In this document: positions 17,715 to 25,813 of the stretch, piece by piece
How positions within the stretch are numbered: the stretch's first letter is position 1
Layout of the letters: the number at the start of each line of letters is the position of its first letter
DNA from: Croceitalea rosinachiae
GTDB lineage: Bacteria; Bacteroidota; Bacteroidia; Flavobacteriales; Flavobacteriaceae
NCBI RefSeq assembly: GCF_031846445.1
Contig: NZ_JAVRHR010000003.1
Coordinates: forward strand, 445,570-509,569
Reading direction: 5' to 3'
Length of the DNA stretch: 64,000 nucleotides
Notes under the pieces: generated by a model
Database searches by the model: none
What the model saw: the letters and a program-made list of their open reading frames with translations, nothing else
Told to the model about the DNA's origin: nothing
Position numbers and translations under genes: made by a program

Positions 17715-20271
17715 ACTCACTAAAAATTTGTTCGCTGATTACCAAAGCCTCTTGTATTACATTGCTCCAAATGGTATATCCCTTTTTATTTAAATGTAGC
17801 CCATCGCTTAGGTATAGTTCTGGCCTAGGGCGATTGTCTGAGGTTATCATTCTGGCAAATACATTGATAAATTGTGCATTTAGTTCTCCGATGACATATT
17901 TAGATAACAATAGATTGGTCTCCATAATTTGAGGGATTAAATGTGTTCTTTCTACACTCGGTTTCAAACTTATGAATGCTAATTCGGCTCTTGGGTATTT
18001 GGCAAGGATTAGTTCCACCAATTCTTTGCAATCGGTTAGAACTTCTTGTGGGGTCCTTCCCTCCGATAAATCATTTTCCCCTGCGTAAAGCACTATTTTA
18101 CTTGGGTTGACATCTTTGAATATTTCAGTGAAATAATGAGTGCACCAGGCAAACGAAGAACCACCAAAACCTAAGTTCAAAACATGAAGCGGATTCAAGT
18201 CTTTTTTCATGTTGACCCATAAGCGTATTGATGAGCTACCATAAAAAGCGGTGAGTTCATTTTGATGCTCTAATTTGGCGACTCGTTGTTTCAACCTTCT
18301 GATTTCATTGTGCCAGATTTCGGGGGGATTTGTTATTTTTTCTTGGCTTGGCAGATTTAATTTGAGCTTATCGGCCTCTTCTCGAGCTTGCTGGACATAA
18401 GTTGTATATGTTTTTTGGTATGACTCAACAAAATCTATCAAGCTATCAATGTTATTTCGCTCTACATATTCACTTATTTTAAATGGGGGTAAAATTTTAC
18501 AATAGTAGAGAGTGTCTTTTATCCTATGGTCAAAATTTACAAGAACAATAGGTATGATGTTTGGTTCAGGTTGGGCGTTCAGCGCCAGCTTAAAACTTCC
18601 AAGTTTGAATGGACCTGGTGAATTTTCGGTGCGGTAAGAGGTACCTTCGGGGCTTATGATGAGATTGTATCCTTTTTTTAAATATTGTTCACTTTCCTTA
18701 TAAAAAATACTTCTTGATTCTTTTTTTGTCTCTGATGAGGTTTGTGCGGATTCTTTAGTATAAACATTTATGTGCCCGAGCTTTTTGTAATAATTCTGAT
18801 GTCCATATTCTTGCCCCTGCCCAATTCTTACTGTACGTATGCCGGGTTCCCCGTATTTTTCATCTAAAATCATTGCACTTATGAAATGAGAATCTAGTGT
18901 TATTTGAAAGTTATTGTTCAATGTATAATATCGATCATTGACCAAATGATTGTAAATAAATATATTACCTGATTTTTCAGGAATGTTTTCTTGCCCTTCA
19001 ATATGATACTTAAGGGTAGAAAACAATTTTTTTGTGGCTTGGGCACATGCTTTTCTAACTTCCTTTGGATTATCCGATTTGTGCAGCGCAACAGTTTCAT
19101 AGATATGGTGTAATCCATTTATATATTGAAGTTCTTCTTGATCATCTTTGAGAAGTTCTAAACTTAGCGAAGCTAAATGCCTCTCTAATGAAGTTCCTTG
19201 AGAAAGCAATTGCTGCAAAGCAGTATAAGCTAAGTTTTTGGTTGTAGTATTCTTTAAAAGGTGGGCTACCTGATGCAGATGGGAAGTTAACGGTAGTCTA
19301 GATTTATTGTTTTCAATAAGTTGAAAAACAGCTTGTAAATTATGCTTGCCAAGTAAACCAACAAATCTTAGAAAGGCTGCATTAATTTGATTACCGATAA
19401 GCCATAAAAGCCGTTTGTGAAATTGTCTCTCGAAAGACTTATCTGCACTAAAGAGTTCTAAAAAGCCCTTAAAAGGTATGAAATAAGTTGCTGTTTTTTT
19501 AGTGGTCATCGCAGAACAAATGTCTTTTTCACCAATTAATGAAGACCAGCCAAAAATGAAACCCGAATTGTTTATTGCACGTTGCTTGATTTCAATATTA
19601 CCTTCAATTCTTTTGATACTTACTTCTCCATCAATTAAAATAAAAAGCCCATTTGCAGAATGGTCTTGGGTATATAAAATTTCATATGGTTCATATTCAC
19701 GTCTTTCAGCAATCGATGCCAATTTTGAAAGTCTGTCTTCATTGAACTGATCTAGAAAAGGAGAGCACCGCATTAATGAGATTACTTCGGTACTTTCGGT
19801 CTCAGGGGTCATAAAGAATTCCTTATCGCCTATTAGCGGATGAAATCGTACAGGTTGCAATAAATCCATCTGTTTTAAAAGTGCTGCCCTAAGTTGATGA
19901 TATAGTCTAGAAGAAATGCTTTTGAATAGTTTGTTTTCTGTATCTTTTTTAAGGTGTTCTTCAAGCTCATCTATAGCAATCTCAAAGAAAGTTGCACTAT
20001 CCGAAGAGACCATGGCCTTATAAGTGTAGCGACGAGGTGCGTTTAGTCCACCTAAACCAATGGTACTCATCGGTTCTGAAATTTGACATACCAGAATTTC
20101 ATTTTCTGATTCTTGTAAAGGGATAAAATAATCAAGAGACCCTTTTACCAACCAACGGAACTTTTTTATTTCTCTATGAATGTCACAAATAGTATGTCCT
20201 TTAAGGTAATGTTGGGTTTTTCCGCCAGCAAATAAACTTTCAAGTAATTTGATATCAATATCTCCTTTCAA
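17713..20271 (-). CDS. fusion of two cNMP-binding-like domains, PlsC-type acyltransferase and SGNH hydrolase
   Basis: This 852-residue protein joins parts not usually found together. Residues of about 10-140 and 175-290 look like cyclic-nucleotide-binding folds (second copy: YEPYEILYTQDHSANGLFIL, GEVSI). A helical linker follows. About 425-640 is an acyltransferase of the PlsC type with YNHLVND (H-x3-D spacing where H-x4-D is usual) and SPEGTSYRTEN. After a short coiled coil, about 700-850 is an SGNH/GDSL hydrolase: YGSSSIR (Ser), LGFGGSS (Gly), GEND (Asn) and SDGLHLN (Asp, His). The start is TTG at 20271: an in-frame stop lies three codons upstream and the next ATG is about 67 codons in. It probably remodels lipids under control of a bound ligand (inference). 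Confidence 0.82.
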   Translation of the reverse strand: MKGDIDIKLLESLFAGGKTQHYLKGHTICDIHREIKKFRWLVKGSLDYFIPLQESENEILVCQISEPMSTIGLGGLNAPRRYTYKAMVSSDSATFFEIAIDELEEHLKKDTENKLFKSISSRLYHQLRAALLKQMDLLQPVRFHPLIGDKEFFMTPETESTEVISLMRCSPFLDQFNEDRLSKLASIAERREYEPYEILYTQDHSANGLFILIDGEVSIKRIEGNIEIKQRAINNSGFIFGWSSLIGEKDICSAMTTKKTATYFIPFKGFLELFSADKSFERQFHKRLLWLIGNQINAAFLRFVGLLGKHNLQAVFQLIENNKSRLPLTSHLHQVAHLLKNTTTKNLAYTALQQLLSQGTSLERHLASLSLELLKDDQEELQYINGLHHIYETVALHKSDNPKEVRKACAQATKKLFSTLKYHIEGQENIPEKSGNIFIYNHLVNDRYYTLNNNFQITLDSHFISAMILDEKYGEPGIRTVRIGQGQEYGHQNYYKKLGHINVYTKESAQTSSETKKESRSIFYKESEQYLKKGYNLIISPEGTSYRTENSPGPFKLGSFKLALNAQPEPNIIPIVLVNFDHRIKDTLYYCKILPPFKISEYVERNNIDSLIDFVESYQKTYTTYVQQAREEADKLKLNLPSQEKITNPPEIWHNEIRRLKQRVAKLEHQNELTAFYGSSSIRLWVNMKKDLNPLHVLNLGFGGSSFAWCTHYFTEIFKDVNPSKIVLYAGENDLSEGRTPQEVLTDCKELVELILAKYPRAELAFISLKPSVERTHLIPQIMETNLLLSKYVIGELNAQFINVFARMITSDNRPRPELYLSDGLHLNKKGYTIWSNVIQEALVISEQIFSE

Positions 20272-20422
20272 TGCTCCTTATATTAGTCAGTTTCGGAAAC
20301 GAACATATCAAAATAGTTGTAGATAGAAAGTTTAAACTGGAATTAAAGAGAATGTGAAAATTTAAATAAAAATGATTGCTAGATTTTGAAAAAACAGGGG
20401 TCAAAAATGATATTCGTTGAAT

Positions 20423-21562
20423 CTATCTTTTTCGTTTTAATTCGTGGTTGTACAATTCCCTTCCCAATTGCGCCAAAAATGGGATTCCTATCTCATCATA
20501 CTCGTACTTGTCATCATTAAAAATACCATCTCTATTGACCAAAATGGTGGCAGTGACCATAAAATCAAGATTGTTTTTTGTGTCTTTGATATATGCGCAG
20601 TCTGTTAAGGTACCATAAGCGTAACCAACCTTATTATAAATTTCAATATGATTAGGAATAGGGTCTTTGCGATCACCATACATTAGAAATTTGCCATAAC
20701 TATCATAGTATTCTTCTTCATTATAACCTGCATTTTTTGGTAATGTATGCATGGCTTCAAGTAAAAAACTATATTGGTCCTCGTTCAAATTAAAGCGCTC
20801 GTTTTCCGAGAATTGACTAGGAAAGATAATCTTTTTAAGGAGCTCATGTTGAGTATTAACGGGAAAATAATTCTTGTAACTGAAATCAAAAGGTTCTTCA
20901 TAAAGCGAATCGCCAGCATAAAATCCAATTCCTTTTTTTATAAGATTTAAATCTAACTGTTTCGGAACCGCATTTATAATCGACTCTGAAGTAGCTGTAG
21001 TGCTATCATCGACATAAATAACCAATGGTTTTGTAGTAACCTCATCGGCATCTCTAGTTGATAAGCGGTGCGATATTCTGAAGGGCCGCAAGCCTTTCTT
21101 TTTAACTCGATTGTTTAAATCGTCAAAGCCCAAAAATTCTACTAATCGATTGTTAGCTTGGTTATCACTGACCGCAAAAATTTCTGAAACAGCTTTAGCT
21201 ATAGTGGTATTGACTGAATCACCCTCAACATAAAAAGCGGTATTTCTACCTAAAGTGTCAAGTTCGTTAAGTTTTTCCAATGCAGCTACTGCTGCTGGAA
21301 ATTTAACAGTACTTGCTGGATAGAAATAATTGTTTTCATCAACTTGAAAGTCATAATCAGTAAAAATAATACTGTCATTTTTTCGGTCAATTTGGGTATA
21401 GCGAATTTGAACTTCATAGTTTTCAATACTGTCCATAACTATTTTGATGTTGTTAACTTGAGAGGACAATGAAATCAATAATGGATTTCTATTTTCCTTT
21501 TCTTTACAAGAGAACAGTACTATAGCAATAATGACTAAAACAACTATTTTTTGAAGTCGCAT
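20423..21562 (-). CDS. class A beta-lactamase-like serine hydrolase lipoprotein
   Basis: The 379-residue protein starts with a lipoprotein signal (VVLVIIAIVLFSC, Cys19). The beta-lactamase-2 fold shows YPASTVKFPAA (SxxK, catalytic Ser and Lys) and SDNQANN (SDN loop). The class A KTG box is not clear, so true lactamase activity is uncertain and it may be a peptidase relative. It ends a minus-strand group with two small genes upstream (21577 and 21838), 14 bases away from the first. Confidence 0.85.
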   Translation of the reverse strand: MRLQKIVVLVIIAIVLFSCKEKENRNPLLISLSSQVNNIKIVMDSIENYEVQIRYTQIDRKNDSIIFTDYDFQVDENNYFYPASTVKFPAAVAALEKLNELDTLGRNTAFYVEGDSVNTTIAKAVSEIFAVSDNQANNRLVEFLGFDDLNNRVKKKGLRPFRISHRLSTRDADEVTTKPLVIYVDDSTTATSESIINAVPKQLDLNLIKKGIGFYAGDSLYEEPFDFSYKNYFPVNTQHELLKKIIFPSQFSENERFNLNEDQYSFLLEAMHTLPKNAGYNEEEYYDSYGKFLMYGDRKDPIPNHIEIYNKVGYAYGTLTDCAYIKDTKNNLDFMVTATILVNRDGIFNDDKYEYDEIGIPFLAQLGRELYNHELKRKR

Positions 21563-21576
21563 TAATTAAACTTTAG

Positions 21577-21828
21577 TTAATCTTGATAAATCTCACCCCT
21601 ATGAGGTCTAAGGTCATCACGGGCTTGAATCATTTCAAATTCGGCAACTATTAAAAAAGTAATGCTATGCATATCACTTAAATGGTTAAAGCCAGTTGTA
21701 TCAAATTTTAATTCTTCATGAAAAATATATTCTTGTAGGTGTTTTTCATAGTGTTCAGCTGTTTTGGCAGCATTAGGGCCTTTAAAATCCCAAATAAGTT
21801 TGATTTTACGATCTAAAACTTTTTCCAT
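21577..21828 (-). CDS. conserved hypothetical protein, 83 residues
   Basis: I do not recognise this family. The protein starts MEKVLDRKIKLIWDFKGPNA, is mildly acidic, has no signal or membrane helix, and includes two short hydrophobic strands (HSITFLIVAEF). It lies between a SRPBCC protein (nine bases upstream) and the lactamase-like gene (14 bases downstream) on the same strand, so it is likely co-transcribed with both. Confidence 0.7.
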   Translation of the reverse strand: MEKVLDRKIKLIWDFKGPNAAKTAEHYEKHLQEYIFHEELKFDTTGFNHLSDMHSITFLIVAEFEMIQARDDLRPHRGEIYQD

Positions 21829-21837
21829 TCTTTATTT

Positions 21838-22290
21838 TTATGATTTAAGTACAGAAATACCATTTTCTGCAAAGTTCTTAAAATCTTTGGCATATTTCAT
21901 AGATTGTTTTTTGAAAGCTCCAGGCATCAAAAAAGCTATCAATTTCATTCCCATACCTTCAAATTGAAACTCGCTCTCAGATATCCATTTGGTGCTTCCA
22001 TCTACTTCTTTAAAATAGTTTTTCTGTATATTATGCACGCCTTTTGTGTCATAAGTTGCATGAAACTCATCAGGAAAATTTCTTGTTATAATGGTTTCTA
22101 CCATCTCCATTTCCCCTTTTCCTCTTTTAAATTTCATATTCATTCTAGCACCTTCTTGTCCGAGTTCACCCGAAAGTACTTGATAACCTAGTAATCCCCG
22201 CATCCAATGCTTCATATTTTCTGCATTATCAAGTTTTTTAATGAACTCTTTTCGAGGTAAATCGATAGTTATCTCTGTTGTGTACTTCAT
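21838..22290 (-). CDS. SRPBCC (START-like) family protein
   Basis: The 150-residue protein fits the SRPBCC superfamily: an N-terminal beta strand TEITIDLPRKEFIKKLDNAE, a central run of strands, and a long C-terminal helix (FKKQSMKYAKDFKNFAE). These domains bind hydrophobic ligands in a deep pocket. No ligand can be named. First gene of a probable three-gene minus-strand operon. Confidence 0.85.
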   Translation of the reverse strand: MKYTTEITIDLPRKEFIKKLDNAENMKHWMRGLLGYQVLSGELGQEGARMNMKFKRGKGEMEMVETIITRNFPDEFHATYDTKGVHNIQKNYFKEVDGSTKWISESEFQFEGMGMKLIAFLMPGAFKKQSMKYAKDFKNFAENGISVLKS

Positions 22291-22372
22291 TATAGGTGGA
22301 TTTAGAATCTGAAAGTACTAAAATCTTGATATACTGGCAGCACTAAAAATGTGTTAATCAATATATAACAAC

Positions 22373-22402
22373 TTGTGTGGCTTTAAGTAATTGTTATTTT
22401 TG
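22373..22402 (+). promoter_or_regulatory. Bacteroidota-type promoter directly before the lipoprotein gene
   Basis: TTG at 22373-22375, 19 bases, TATTTTTG at 22395-22402: a perfect consensus. The ATG of the gene starts only four bases later (22407), which would make the mRNA leaderless or nearly so. Confidence 0.8.
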
Positions 22403-22406
22403 CGAA

Positions 22407-23282
22407 ATGCTTTTTTTAAAACATCATTCCAATAAGTACTTTTTAATAATTGGCGTACTTTTTTTGATTTCTTGCGGTTCTTTTTTAAAAGATGACACTG
22501 AAGTTGAGCCAATCGCTCGAGTTGGTGAATCTTATTTGTATGCTAAAGATCTTCAATCATTTATCACGCCTGATATGTCGCAGCAAGATAGCACTGCCTT
22601 TGCCATAAATTATATTAATAAATGGGCTTCAAAACAGCTATTGCTTTCAAAATCTAAAATAAATCTTTCCGAAGAAAAATTAGAGGAGTTCAATCGGCTA
22701 GTTAATGATTACAAAGCTGATTTGTATACCCGTGCTTACATTGAAGCTCTAGTTCAACAATCAAATGATACAGCGGTAAGCAAATCGCAGCTTGAAAGTT
22801 TTTATGAAAGTCAAAAAGAGAATTTTAAACTGAACGAAAAATTGGTACAGTTAAGATTTGTGGTATTACCAAACCAGTTTTTAGATAAGCAAGATGTAGT
22901 GGACAAAATCAAATCATTTAAAGGTGAAGATAAAGCCTATTTAGACTCCATTGCTGTACAATTCAAAAAAATACATTTTAATGATTCTGTTTGGGTAAGT
23001 ACTTCGAGGGTTTTGGCTCAAATAGGGCCGCTCAACTATAGCAACCAAGACAAGCACTTAAAGAAATCACAATTTTTTGAATTAGAAGATTCATTGGGGG
23101 TATATTTGGGAAAGGTTACTAATGTTTTAGATATTAATGATATAGCGCCGTTAGCTTATATTGAACCTGATATTAAAAGGGTTTTGCTCAATAGAAGACG
23201 GTTGGAATATGTACGAAAACTGGAAACAGAAATTATAGATGAAGGAATCAAGAAAAATGAATTTGAGATTTATGAAAAATAA
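22407..23282 (+). CDS. SurA-like/parvulin-related lipoprotein
   Basis: From the ATG at 22407 the product is 291 residues with a lipoprotein signal (YFLIIGVLFLISC) and then VARVGESYLYAKDL, the pattern that opens SurA-type chaperone domains. No well-conserved PpiC catalytic domain follows, so it may be a chaperone without isomerase activity. A longer frame from GTG at 22377 overlaps the promoter and is unlikely. Its 3' end overlaps the start of the next gene, a full SurA homologue, so the two probably handle outer-membrane proteins together. Confidence 0.8.
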   Translation: MLFLKHHSNKYFLIIGVLFLISCGSFLKDDTEVEPIARVGESYLYAKDLQSFITPDMSQQDSTAFAINYINKWASKQLLLSKSKINLSEEKLEEFNRLVNDYKADLYTRAYIEALVQQSNDTAVSKSQLESFYESQKENFKLNEKLVQLRFVVLPNQFLDKQDVVDKIKSFKGEDKAYLDSIAVQFKKIHFNDSVWVSTSRVLAQIGPLNYSNQDKHLKKSQFFELEDSLGVYLGKVTNVLDINDIAPLAYIEPDIKRVLLNRRRLEYVRKLETEIIDEGIKKNEFEIYEK

Positions 23283-24693
23283 GATTAGAATTTTTTCCGT
23301 TTTGTTATTTGGAGCAGCATTGAGTGTTTCGGCTCAAGAAATCGATAGTAGTGAGGTAACCTCTAACCAAACTGAAACTGTAAAAGATACGGTTACTTCT
23401 GGAAAAAGATTTAAACTAGACGGCATTGCTGCTGTAATAGGTGACTATGTAATTCTAGATTCTGATATTGAGAAAACATTGATAGACCTTAGAAGTCAAG
23501 GGGCATCTACCGAAGATGTTACACATTGTCAACTATTAGGAAAATTGATGGAAGATCGTTTATATGCGCACCAAGCGGTACAAGATAGTTTATTGGTTTC
23601 TGATGATCAAGTAAATGGCACTAGTGATCGTCAAATACAACAATTGACTTCTCAGGTTGGTTCTATTGAAAAAGTGTTGAAATTTTATAAAAAACCAGAT
23701 TTAGAAAGTTTTAGGGCCGAGCTTTTTGAGATTAACAAATTGCGTATGCTTTCTGAAAAAATGCAAAGTAAAATAGTTGAAGAAATTGAAGTTACTCCAG
23801 AAGAAGTACGCCAGTTCTTTTATAAAATTCCTGAAGATGAACGACCAGTCTTTGGAGCGGAGTTAGAAATTTCTCAAATTGTAAAACAACCAGAGCCATC
23901 GGATGAAGAAAAACAGAAAGTTGTAGATAGATTGAATACTATTAAACAAGATGTTGAAGAAAACGATGCCAGTTTTAATGTAAAGGCTATTCTGTATTCA
24001 CAAGACCCTGGATCTAAATCAAAAGGCGGTTTTTACAGTATGACACGGCAAACCCCCTTTGTAAAAGAGTTTAAAGATGTAGCATTTAGTTTAAGGGAAG
24101 GTGAGGTTTCTGACCCCTTTGAAACCCAGTTTGGATATCATATTATTTTGGTAGAAAAGATTCGCGGTCAAGAGGTTGATTTACGTCATATTTTGTTGCA
24201 ACCTGAGGTTTCAGATGAGGTTATGTTAAAAGCTTCCAAAGAATTAGATTCTATACGACAACAGGTTCTTGATGGTAAATATACTTTTGCTGAGGCGGCT
24301 CTTAATTTTTCAGATGAAAAAGAGACAAAGTTTGATGGCGGCTTGTTAAGAAATCCGGTAAATTTTGATTCAAAATTTGAACTTACAAAAATGGACCCAA
24401 CGCTTTACAATCAAGTTCGCAACTTAAAAGATGGCGAAATTTCAAGACCAACTCGAGAAGATGATCCTCGCGGCGGCCCTTCTAAATTCAAAATTATGCA
24501 AATCTCAAACAGATATGACGAGCATAAAGCGGACTTTGCTAGGGATTACATCAAAATTCAAGAATTAGCGCTTCGTGACAAACAGTATAAAGCAGTTCAA
24601 GAATGGATGGCAGAGAAAATTGAGGATGTCTATATTCATGTGGATAGTGAAAATAAAGACTGTGATTTCTCTAATAATTGGGTAAAGAATTAG
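23272..24693 (+). CDS. periplasmic peptidyl-prolyl isomerase/chaperone, SurA type
   Basis: The best start is the ATG at 23272, giving a signal peptide MKNKIRIFSVLLFGAALSVSA; ATGs at 23239 and 23257 lie further upstream inside the previous gene and would extend the signal. A SurA N-terminal domain (DGIAAVIGDYVILDSDIEK) is followed by two parvulin-type domains, the first ending DPFETQFGYHIILVEK. Role: folding of outer-membrane beta-barrels in transit through the periplasm. Overlap with the preceding lipoprotein gene and a one-base gap to the MoxR gene suggest one operon. Confidence 0.9.
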   Translation: MKNKIRIFSVLLFGAALSVSAQEIDSSEVTSNQTETVKDTVTSGKRFKLDGIAAVIGDYVILDSDIEKTLIDLRSQGASTEDVTHCQLLGKLMEDRLYAHQAVQDSLLVSDDQVNGTSDRQIQQLTSQVGSIEKVLKFYKKPDLESFRAELFEINKLRMLSEKMQSKIVEEIEVTPEEVRQFFYKIPEDERPVFGAELEISQIVKQPEPSDEEKQKVVDRLNTIKQDVEENDASFNVKAILYSQDPGSKSKGGFYSMTRQTPFVKEFKDVAFSLREGEVSDPFETQFGYHIILVEKIRGQEVDLRHILLQPEVSDEVMLKASKELDSIRQQVLDGKYTFAEAALNFSDEKETKFDGGLLRNPVNFDSKFELTKMDPTLYNQVRNLKDGEISRPTREDDPRGGPSKFKIMQISNRYDEHKADFARDYIKIQELALRDKQYKAVQEWMAEKIEDVYIHVDSENKDCDFSNNWVKN

Positions 24694-24694
24694 T

Positions 24695-25648
24695 ATGACA
24701 GATGTAGTTGCCATTGGGCACCTTGTTGAAAAACATCAAACTTTAAAGAAAGAAATTGCGAAGGTTATAGTGGGTCAAGATGAGGTGATAGAACAAATTC
24801 TTCTATCAATTTACACTGGTGGACATTCACTTTTAATTGGAGTTCCTGGCTTGGCTAAAACATTAATGGTCAATACGATAGCTCAAACTTTAGGATTGGA
24901 TTTTAAACGGATTCAATTTACACCTGATTTAATGCCAAGTGATATTCTAGGAAGCGAGGTATTGGACCAAAACAGAAATTTTAAGTTCATAAAAGGTCCA
25001 ATTTTTGCAAATATCATTTTGGCAGATGAAATCAATCGTACTCCGCCTAAAACGCAAGCAGCTTTATTAGAAGCCATGCAAGAAAGGGCAGTTACTATTG
25101 CTGGGCAACAACATAAATTAGAAAGGCCGTACTTTGTTTTGGCCACACAAAACCCGATTGAACAAGAAGGGACTTATCCTTTGCCTGAAGCGCAATTAGA
25201 TCGTTTTATGTTTGCCATTAAATTGACTTATCCCTCTATAGAAGAAGAAATTGATATTGTAAAGGCAACCACTACTGACAATTCAGTAATCTTAAATACA
25301 CTTTTTAGTGCGGATGCTATTAATGATGTACAGAGTTTGGTACGCCGTATACCGGTGGCTGATAATGTTGTTAATTACACAGTACGTTTGGTCAACAAAA
25401 CACGACCAAATATAGATGGGGTATCTGACTACATTAAAAATTATGTGGATTGGGGTGCTGGACCACGCGCTTCACAAAATCTAATTTTGGCAGCTAAGGC
25501 TAATGCCGCCGTTAACGGAAAGTTCTCACCTGATATTGAAGATGTAAAGGCAGTCGCTACAGGAATCTTAAGGCATCGCATTTTAAAGAACTACAAAGCA
25601 GAAGCGGAGGGTATATCAGAAGATGCTATTATTCAAGAGCTGCTATAG
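24695..25648 (+). CDS. MoxR-family AAA+ ATPase
   Basis: This 317-residue MoxR protein has a Walker A motif GVPGLAKTLM (near residue 50), Walker B ILADEINRTPPKTQAALLEAM (near 108) and the sensor region LATQNPIEQEGTYPLPEAQLD. MoxR ATPases act as chaperones in assembling complexes, often with VWA-domain partners, but no such partner follows. The gene starts one base after the SurA stop. Confidence 0.94.
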   Translation: MTDVVAIGHLVEKHQTLKKEIAKVIVGQDEVIEQILLSIYTGGHSLLIGVPGLAKTLMVNTIAQTLGLDFKRIQFTPDLMPSDILGSEVLDQNRNFKFIKGPIFANIILADEINRTPPKTQAALLEAMQERAVTIAGQQHKLERPYFVLATQNPIEQEGTYPLPEAQLDRFMFAIKLTYPSIEEEIDIVKATTTDNSVILNTLFSADAINDVQSLVRRIPVADNVVNYTVRLVNKTRPNIDGVSDYIKNYVDWGAGPRASQNLILAAKANAAVNGKFSPDIEDVKAVATGILRHRILKNYKAEAEGISEDAIIQELL

Positions 25649-25813
25649 TCTAACGACTATAGTTATTTATGATTTTAGTTGTTAAAATGATAAAGATGAA
25701 ATAAAGCTTTTTATCTTTTAATAAAAGTAGGCCTATTAATCAAACTAGTATTTTATACCCGACTTCATTTTCGTAATTTTAGCAAATTGTAATTATAAAA
25801 ACACTTTTGCGTA

